Positions 7,114 to 11,616 of a stretch of DNA of 11,616 bases are shown here, piece after piece. The first letter of the stretch is position 1. Every line of letters begins with the position of its first letter. Origin of the DNA: Candidatus Rifleibacteriota bacterium (GTDB taxonomy: Bacteria > Riflebacteria > Ozemobacteria > Ozemobacterales > Ozemobacteraceae). The notes under the pieces are model-generated. The model did not search any database. It was not told the DNA's origin and saw only the letters and a list, made by a program, of their open reading frames with translations. The DNA is taken from contig JAFXRA010000234.1 in assembly GCA_017526725.1 (NCBI GenBank), positions 1 to 11,616 on the forward strand. Direction: 5' to 3'. The position numbers and the translations under genes were made by a program.

Positions 7114-8021
7114 TGATTCAGCCTCCTCACAGAGGAATATACGAGTTTCTCTGGTCTGAACACAAAAATTCTGTATTAAGCGTTTCTATAAAAGCTTTTC
7201 AGGGTATTGCCTCGAAGCTTGGCAGAAGACCCATGCTTCTTGCTTTGTTGAAGAAGTTTGCTGAACATGCTTATGAAAAAGAAACAGAACGCTATAATGC
7301 TTTGCTGAATGCTTATGACGATATTAAATCAATATTAAGCCGTCAGGAACGTCAGACAATAATAGAAACTCTTCTTCGTGATGAGGATGAAGCAGCAAAG
7401 TTAATATATGAAATTCCTCTAGAACATAATTGTAAGGTTTTAAGCGGTTGTAGATTGTTTTTCCCCAGAGAACAGGGGGTATATAAGTTTTGGGATGCAC
7501 AGGACAAACCTGGTTTATGGATGTGCTTTGGAGCTTTTCAGCTTCATCTGACTCCAATGCAGGTTATCAGCAAAATTGTTGTTGCTTCTAAAGTTAGTGT
7601 TAAAGAAATATTGCATCTGCTAAATCTCTTAAAAAGCGGAATAACTTATGAGGAATATTCTGCTTACCCCCAAGCTTTGAGAAACTTGCTGGAAAAACAT
7701 GTTATGGCTGCTATGCCTGGTAAAAAGTCGGTTTGGCTTAACCCAAGAATTAATACAGATGAATTAAATGAAAATGTTGAACTGATTGAAACAGATTTGT
7801 TGGAAACATCTGCTTTGGCTATTGAAAAAATATGGGACGAAGCTGAGTATCTTCCGGATATCATTTCAAAAGTTCCTGATAAAGAAGCATTTGTAGAAGC
7901 TTTCAAGCCCGAAACTCTTCCTTATGTAGTCTGGAACAAATCATTTAATTCAGAAGAAGCTTTGAAAGAATTGGAAGAACGTTATATTGAACGTTTGGCT
8001 GTTGATAATGGTCATATTTAA
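7113..8021 (+). CDS. Hypothetical helical cytoplasmic protein
   Basis: A 302-residue protein that I do not recognise. It has no signal peptide or membrane segment and appears mainly alpha-helical, with segments such as MLLALLKKFAEHAYEKETER, LSRQERQTIIETLLRDEDEA and VKEILHLLNLLKSGITYEEY. A central part (about 105-150) is richer in aromatic residues and turns (GCRLFFPREQGVYKFWD, GLWMCFGAFQLHLT). The C-terminal third is acidic. The ATG shares its A with the TAA of the propeller gene (TAATG), so it depends on termination-reinitiation, and no strong Shine-Dalgarno is present. The coupling implies a shared task with the propeller protein, but they seem to be in different compartments. Base and codon use match the neighbours. 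Confidence 0.75.
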   Translation: MIQPPHRGIYEFLWSEHKNSVLSVSIKAFQGIASKLGRRPMLLALLKKFAEHAYEKETERYNALLNAYDDIKSILSRQERQTIIETLLRDEDEAAKLIYEIPLEHNCKVLSGCRLFFPREQGVYKFWDAQDKPGLWMCFGAFQLHLTPMQVISKIVVASKVSVKEILHLLNLLKSGITYEEYSAYPQALRNLLEKHVMAAMPGKKSVWLNPRINTDELNENVELIETDLLETSALAIEKIWDEAEYLPDIISKVPDKEAFVEAFKPETLPYVVWNKSFNSEEALKELEERYIERLAVDNGHI

Positions 8022-8036
8022 GCTTATTAATTCAAC

Positions 8037-8066
8037 TGATGTATAAAAATTGAACATCATTTTTTT
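8037..8066 (+). terminator. Weak candidate terminator after the 6463-8021 operon
   Basis: TGATGT and ACATCA form a 6-bp stem around an 11-nt A+T-rich loop, followed directly by seven T residues. The stem is weak (two G-C pairs), so I give it modest confidence. It lies 16 nt after the stop codon and before the sigma54 promoter region. Confidence 0.35.
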
Positions 8067-8092
8067 GCTTCTTTGTACCCTTTTTAATCAAA

Positions 8093-8112
8093 TTTGTGAT
8101 GGATTTCACAAA
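8093..8112. promoter_or_regulatory. Activator-site candidate: TTTGTGA-N6-TCACAAA dyad
   Basis: A perfect 7-bp inverted repeat with a 6-nt spacer. Its core TGTGA-N6-TCACA is identical to the half-sites of the CRP (cAMP receptor protein) consensus. It also satisfies TGT-N10-ACA, the upstream activator sequence of NifA-type sigma54 activators. Its centre is about 78 bp upstream of the predicted sigma54 start, a reasonable place for an enhancer-binding protein or a CRP-family modulator. Which protein binds cannot be told from the window. Confidence 0.55.
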
Positions 8113-8153
8113 CGAAAATAGCAAAAACGGCATTATAAAAGGGTTTTAAAAGT

Positions 8154-8168
8154 TGGCACGGGTTATGC
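8154..8168 (+). promoter_or_regulatory. Sigma54 (RpoN) -24/-12 promoter
   Basis: TGGCAC (8154-8159), five bases, then ATGC (8165-8168), with the extended form TTGGCACGGGTTATGCT. Compared with YTGGCACG-N4-TTGCW, only the first T of TTGC differs. The invariant GG and GC pairs have the required spacing. Transcription would start near 8180. Sigma54 promoters need an ATP-dependent activator bound upstream, and a dyad lies at 8093-8112. Confidence 0.8.
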
Positions 8169-8178
8169 TAAATAGTAA

Positions 8179-8207
8179 TTGCATTAAATTCAAAACTAGT
8201 AATGCAA
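8179..8207 (+). other. 5'-end hairpin of the sigma54 transcript
   Basis: TTGCATTA and TAATGCAA form a perfect 8-bp stem with a 13-nt loop, beginning at the predicted transcription start and ending 8 nt before the Shine-Dalgarno run. Such a structure can protect an RNA from 5'-end decay or sit next to the ribosome site as a switch. On DNA the same dyad could be a protein site just downstream of the start point. Confidence 0.5.
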
Positions 8208-8232
8208 ATTCTTTTAAAGGAGGTACAAGGTA

Positions 8233-8307
8233 ATGTTTGATCTTAGTATTCTTGTATTCTTTAGAGAATGGTTGAATTGGAACAACAAACTTACTAACAA
8301 CAAGTGA
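8233..8307 (+). CDS. Small ORF, 24-residue hydrophobic peptide
   Basis: ATG at 8233 is preceded by AAAGGAGGT (8216-8224) with nine bases between, the best ribosome binding site in the window; the TGA is at 8305-8307. The peptide begins MFDLSILVFFREWLNW and ends in a polar NNK-rich tail. The hydrophobic block 4-10 is too short for a full membrane span, but with the two tryptophans the peptide could lie at a membrane surface. It has no cysteines, no Gly-Gly leader site and no RiPP signature that I recognise. It sits alone behind a sigma54 promoter. Possible roles are a small membrane-acting or signalling peptide, or the coding part of a dual-function RNA; a leader peptide is unlikely because no gene follows. 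The promoter, ribosome site and terminator all fit a real gene; function is unknown. Confidence 0.6.
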   Translation: MFDLSILVFFREWLNWNNKLTNNK

Positions 8308-8369
8308 GTTTTTATTAAGGCGGTTGGGTAACAAACCATAGAGGTTGTATCCAACATTATTTAGACAAC

Positions 8370-8400
8370 AAAAAAGCCCTTTAAACAAAGGGCTTTTTTT
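8370..8400. terminator. Strong bidirectional intrinsic terminator
   Basis: GCCCTTT (8376-8382), loop AAAC, AAAGGGC (8387-8393), then T7 on the plus strand; six A residues before the stem give a T-run on the minus strand. It ends the sigma54 transcript from the left and the metalloprotease transcript from the right, 13 nt after the latter's stop. Confidence 0.92.
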
Positions 8401-8413
8401 TATGCTGTTAATA

Positions 8414-10741
8414 TTATTTCGCTGAATTGAGAGCTAATTCATAAGCTGATTTTGCCGCTCTAAATATCTTTAAAGCTTCTCTAGTCTTAGCGGCATCGCC
8501 AGTGGCAGCTGCTTCTATATAAGCTTTATACGCATTTTCATAATCGTCTTTTAAAGCTCTCATATCTTTTGACATATTTGCGTAAGCTATTGAATCCAGT
8601 TCATCTGATATTCTAAGCCCTGGTGCTGCTGAATCGGCACTCTTTTGGGCTGAAGAACTATTGTTAGAACTGCTGGAATAAGCTGACGAGTCAAGAGTCG
8701 GTGCAGATACCTTTGCTGTTGTTGTATTGGTTTTCTTTTTGAAAAGATTTCTAACAGCTGTGAATAGTTTTTCACCAAGCAGACCTCCAACTATTCCGCC
8801 TATCATTGTTCCTACTATTGGTATTGGAATAAAGGAGCCAAGCATAGAACCCAAAGTCGAACCTATAGCTTGACCAGCTACAGCAACCATATCAAGTGAT
8901 TTTAAAGATTCTTTCAGGGTTTTTCCTGCTCCTATGCTGCTTCCAAGATTACCGCCTACTAATGAAGTAACTGATGGAATCAAAGCACCAGCTAGAGTGC
9001 CAACTATTCCAGGAACAAATGTTCTGACTAATGGAACAACAAGCTGACCTGCTGCTGCACCAAGAGATGAGCCTACGAAATTCCCAACGAATTCCATTGA
9101 TGCAACAGCTTTTACCGCGGTCTTCAGGCTGACTTTTTCACCCTGCATTAACTGGCTGGCAAGATTGATTGCAATAGAAGTGCCAGCTGTCATAGCTATA
9201 TTTTTTGCACTGAAAGAGTTTTTCAATGAGTTGCCTGCATTCTGGACGCCAGTATCTAGGGCTGCTCTTGTTTTAAATAAGGTTTCTTTAAGTCTAAGAG
9301 ATCTATAGTCTGAATTGGTCCTACTGGTTGCTACAACAGCGTTGTCGATTGTACCGTCAACTGCGGCCTGTCTGTAAAGATCGTTGTTATACTGGTCGTA
9401 AGCCTGTTTCTTCGATTCGTAAGCATATTTCAGTTGATATTTTGTCGATGGGTCTGTTGCATTCAAATAAGCCTGTTCTGCATCATAAAGGTCTTTGTAT
9501 CTTGCTGCTGCTGTGCTGTCAACAGTAGTGTATTTTGTATCTTCCAAGAACATCTTTATGACAGTGCTTCTATCTTCTGGATATTTCTGAATATAGTCAT
9601 AGACAAAATCTCTGTATGTCTGAGGTTTGCTTTCTTCAAATACAGCAAATACTTTTCCATAGGAATTCTGTATTTTATTACTGTCAAGAATGTTATAAAA
9701 CATAGAGGCGTTTACGCCCTCTGTAGAAAGCATTTCACCGGAAGTTTTAAGATAGCCGTTATCTACAGCATTTGTTACGCCGGCATTTTTATAGATATAG
9801 TTGTTATCTTCAATATTCTGATGGGTTTTTAGTCTCCAGGAATCTTCTGAGCCGTATTTTGCACGGTAATCTTTGGTTGATAAAGCTTCTAGTGCTTCTG
9901 CCCAACCTTCTGAAATTGCAAAACCTTCGTCAGAAATTGTGTTCTTTGAGTGAGAACCGTAATAGTTTGTTGCAGGGTAGTTTGGTGTTTCATAAAGCTG
10001 GTCCATAATCATGTGACCAATTTCATGAGACATTATAGAGGCTGTATTGGGGTCATTGGTGTTGCCGCTGAATATTTCACTGTTATCAGAGATTACTATT
10101 CTATTGACATATGAATTGTCTCTGTATGAAGTTTGCCCGTTAGAGCCTGTTTCTGCCAATACAAAACCTGAGCCGTCATGATATATGCTGCCGGAATTTC
10201 CAACTTCAAGATAAACAGGTTTTTTTAAGTCGTTGGTAAGCCAGGCTGCTAAAGTCGAGTCTTTTACGCCTTCTTGAACATCCTGTTGTATTCTTTTGAT
10301 TTTGTAGTCTCTTGCCTGAATCTGTAATGAAACAGTATCTCTGAAACTTTTATTGTTTTCGATATAACTTCTTAATTGTTTATATCTAGGGTCTGATGAT
10401 GCCATAGGAGTTAAAATCTGAACATCATTTCCCATGAAATCCTGAGTAGTTGAATTGGATGAACTGGTTGGAGCAACAATCTTTATCTGGTTCATGGCGG
10501 CTTCATTAGGAAGCTGCTGCTGAGCTATTACCTGATTGTTGTCATTTACTACATAATAAGTGCCTGTTTGTGAATCAAATTTTGGATTAACATAAGTAGT
10601 GACGCCGTTGGCGTTTTTGTAAACGTAGCGTATCCCTTCGCTGGTCGCAACAAAATTTCCAGTAGCAGCAGAAAGAATACTACTGAAGAATATTGATAAT
10701 ATTAAAAGAACTGTCACTCTTATAGATTTAAACTTATTCAC
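8414..10741 (-). CDS. Secreted HExxH metalloprotease-like protein with glycine-zipper hydrophobic domain
   Basis: A 775-residue exported protein. GTG at 10739-10741 is the start: GGAG at spacing 9 precedes it, and a signal peptide follows (1-25, VLLILSIFFSSILSAA). A zinc-binding HEIGH lies at 239-243 in SIMSHEIGHMIMDQLY. About 35 residues on, FAISEGWAEALEAL (274-287) offers a third ligand, probably E278, in gluzincin style. Helical regions (410-460) lead to a long hydrophobic domain, about 550-665, full of small-residue patterns (GSSLGAAAG, GGNLGSSIGAG, GSTLGSMLGS, GTMIGGIVGGLLG). It resembles the glycine zippers of membrane-inserting proteins. A Ser/Asn linker (about 684-700) and a charged helical C-terminus (712-773) follow. 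It is monocistronic with its own promoter and terminator. It may be a secreted protease that also inserts into membranes, or a toxin-like effector; no immunity gene is evident beside it. Confidence 0.8.
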   Translation of the reverse strand: MNKFKSIRVTVLLILSIFFSSILSAATGNFVATSEGIRYVYKNANGVTTYVNPKFDSQTGTYYVVNDNNQVIAQQQLPNEAAMNQIKIVAPTSSSNSTTQDFMGNDVQILTPMASSDPRYKQLRSYIENNKSFRDTVSLQIQARDYKIKRIQQDVQEGVKDSTLAAWLTNDLKKPVYLEVGNSGSIYHDGSGFVLAETGSNGQTSYRDNSYVNRIVISDNSEIFSGNTNDPNTASIMSHEIGHMIMDQLYETPNYPATNYYGSHSKNTISDEGFAISEGWAEALEALSTKDYRAKYGSEDSWRLKTHQNIEDNNYIYKNAGVTNAVDNGYLKTSGEMLSTEGVNASMFYNILDSNKIQNSYGKVFAVFEESKPQTYRDFVYDYIQKYPEDRSTVIKMFLEDTKYTTVDSTAAARYKDLYDAEQAYLNATDPSTKYQLKYAYESKKQAYDQYNNDLYRQAAVDGTIDNAVVATSRTNSDYRSLRLKETLFKTRAALDTGVQNAGNSLKNSFSAKNIAMTAGTSIAINLASQLMQGEKVSLKTAVKAVASMEFVGNFVGSSLGAAAGQLVVPLVRTFVPGIVGTLAGALIPSVTSLVGGNLGSSIGAGKTLKESLKSLDMVAVAGQAIGSTLGSMLGSFIPIPIVGTMIGGIVGGLLGEKLFTAVRNLFKKKTNTTTAKVSAPTLDSSAYSSSSNNSSSAQKSADSAAPGLRISDELDSIAYANMSKDMRALKDDYENAYKAYIEAAATGDAAKTREALKIFRAAKSAYELALNSAK

Positions 10742-10775
10742 TTTTTGACACTCCGAAACTAGGGATATTTCATTA

Positions 10776-10804
10776 ATTATACCTGAAAAAAGCTATTTTA
10801 GCAA
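10776..10804 (-). promoter_or_regulatory. Sigma70-type promoter of the metalloprotease gene
   Basis: On the minus strand, TTGCTA (10799-10804), 17 nt, then a perfect TATAAT (10776-10781). Transcription would begin near 10769, giving a leader of about 28 nt with GGAG before the GTG start. Confidence 0.7.
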
Positions 10805-10865
10805 TGTACGGTATAGAGTTTCAGACTAAATAATTCATATTACAGAAAACAAAATTACTTTCTTG

Positions 10866-10900
10866 TTAAAGATAAACTACTCATCAGCCGATATCTTTAA
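10866..10900. promoter_or_regulatory. 9-bp inverted repeat in the divergent gap, candidate operator
   Basis: TTAAAGATA (10866-10874) and TATCTTTAA (10892-10900) are a perfect 9-bp inverted repeat with a 17-nt spacer. It lies between the two divergent genes, just upstream of the TATAAT at 10911-10916 and over the place where that box's -35 would be. If transcription starts further upstream it would instead be a leader hairpin. Position suggests control of the right-hand gene. Confidence 0.45.
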
Positions 10901-10910
10901 AGAATAATAA

Positions 10911-10916
10911 TATAAT
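10911..10916 (+). promoter_or_regulatory. Candidate -10 box for the right-edge secreted protein
   Basis: A perfect TATAAT, but without a recognisable -35 at 16-18 nt, and the start point near 10923 would leave a leader of only about 14 nt before the ATG. An activator bound at the inverted repeat could compensate for the missing -35. Confidence 0.35.
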
Positions 10917-10936
10917 CCCAAGTAAGGGGCGTTAAA

Positions 10937-11616
10937 ATGGCGAAGAAGTATTTATCAACAATCTTTTCGATGCTGGTTGGCTCTATAATAGCTGCTAACA
11001 CAGCTTTTGCTGCTAATTTGGATGTTGGCAGAGACATTAGTGATATTGTAGAACGGCAGGGGAAAACTGCTGCTAGTTTAGGCACTAATGTCGATATCAC
11101 AACTATTCTTAAATCAACTATGCCTAAGAATCTGCCAAATGATGCATTTAAAAAATCGCCAGTTAATGCTTCTTTACGTGCTGTTGTTGGAGGAGTCAAC
11201 TTCACTTCAGCAGATGTTGATAATACTATGGTTCCCTTTGCTACAGTAAATGGACCTGGGTTAAGCTATCTTTTCCATGATGGCGGTGAATGGCCTGGTT
11301 TCGTTGGTGATCCTACCAGTGATGATGGGGTTGGCAGTGGTGAAAACCAAGCAAAGGAAATATACGATTATGATGGAAATAGGCATTATCCTAAGGCCTG
11401 TTTGAGATATATAGGCAGTCACTGCTATATTTTTGTTCCGATAATGTTTTTCCCGACTTTACCTAAGACTCTTTCTTCTTCTGAACAGGAAACACCTAAA
11501 GCTTATGCTTCCTGGAATATGAGCTGGCCTCATAACCCATTACTGAAGTATTCTCCAGATTCTACAGACGGAGTTGTATTGGAACCTAGATTTATACTTG
11601 GTTCTGATAAGGCTAC
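10937..11616 (+). CDS. Secreted protein, N-terminal part, possible extracellular metallopeptidase
   Basis: The frame is open from ATG 10937 to the right edge (226 codons) and the gene runs out of the window. AAGGGG at 10924-10929 is a Shine-Dalgarno at spacing 7. Residues 1-25 are a signal peptide (IIAANTAFA, then AN). The mature part has a helical propeptide-like region (26-95), then a segment with HDGGEWPGFVGDP, an acidic Gly-rich turn, and LRYIGSHCYIFVPIMFFPTL at about 157-176. The RYIGxHCYIFV string recalls the region before the catalytic HExxH in some secreted zinc peptidases such as the M30 (hyicolysin-like) group, but no catalytic motif falls within the window, so this is a suggestion only. 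Its neighbour across the divergent gap is also a secreted metalloprotease-like protein. Confidence 0.7.
   Translation, partial: MAKKYLSTIFSMLVGSIIAANTAFAANLDVGRDISDIVERQGKTAASLGTNVDITTILKSTMPKNLPNDAFKKSPVNASLRAVVGGVNFTSADVDNTMVPFATVNGPGLSYLFHDGGEWPGFVGDPTSDDGVGSGENQAKEIYDYDGNRHYPKACLRYIGSHCYIFVPIMFFPTLPKTLSSSEQETPKAYASWNMSWPHNPLLKYSPDSTDGVVLEPRFILGSDKA

Larger units (their letters stand above)
8180..8400 (+). ncRNA. Predicted sigma54-dependent small transcript, about 220 nt
   Basis: Bounded by the sigma54 start near 8180 and the terminator ending at 8400, this unit contains only a 24-codon ORF. The part between the ORF stop and the terminator has short alternative pairings: GGTT/AACC at 8322-8337, GTTG-TATC-CAAC at 8344-8355, and GTTGG (8323-8327) with CCAAC (8351-8355). 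It could be a small mRNA, a regulatory RNA, or both. It is convergent with the metalloprotease gene and terminates at the same hairpin, with no overlap of that coding region. Transcript ends are inferred, not observed. Confidence 0.55.

Noticed and set aside
8146..8388. Minus-strand ORF of 80 codons across the sigma54 unit
   Set aside because: It reads through the promoter, hairpin and most of the terminator on the opposite strand and has no ribosome site, so the plus-strand unit explains the region better.
10897..11205. Minus-strand ORF of 102 codons opposite the right-edge gene
   Set aside because: The plus-strand frame has a ribosome site, signal peptide and an open frame to the edge; the minus frame is incidental.

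Overview
The window is A+T-rich, tightly packed bacterial chromosome. Several things suggest a Gram-negative-type (diderm) organism: a system II cytochrome c maturation pair (ResB and CcsA), many Sec-type secreted proteins, clear Shine-Dalgarno sites, sigma70-like promoters and one very good sigma54 (-24/-12) promoter. I cannot place it in a phylum from sequence alone. The abundance of secreted proteins of unknown role, including a short propeller protein, would suit a poorly cultured lineage. I see no phage, plasmid, CRISPR, rRNA or tRNA signature.

Layout. Positions 1-1129 (minus) hold a two-gene unit: a small protein ending in a possible winged helix, then a membrane-anchored protein cut by the left edge. 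It has its own strong promoter at 1170-1198. Positions 1252-3833 (minus) hold resB-ccsA, overlapping by 4 nt, which deliver and attach heme to apocytochromes c outside the cytoplasmic membrane. Divergently, 3998-6153 (plus) encodes a secreted TPR protein with a C-terminal OB-like domain, followed 20 nt later by a secreted zinc-ribbon protein. Positions 6153-6337 are a hairpin-rich element bounded by 8-bp inverted repeats, resembling a small non-autonomous mobile repeat. Positions 6463-8021 (plus) hold a short secreted propeller protein joined through TAATG to a cytoplasmic protein of unknown function.

Positions 8093-8400 are the most unusual part. A dyad of the form TGTGA-N6-TCACA lies upstream of a near-consensus sigma54 promoter. 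The predicted transcript is about 220 nt. It starts with a hairpin, carries a near-perfect ribosome binding site in front of a 24-codon ORF, and ends at a strong bidirectional terminator. No other gene lies in the transcript, so it looks like a regulated orphan small mRNA or dual-function RNA.

Positions 8414-10741 (minus) encode a large secreted HExxH metalloprotease-like protein with a glycine-zipper hydrophobic domain. Divergent from it, from 10937 to the right edge, is the N-terminal part of another secreted protein, with a 9-bp inverted repeat upstream.
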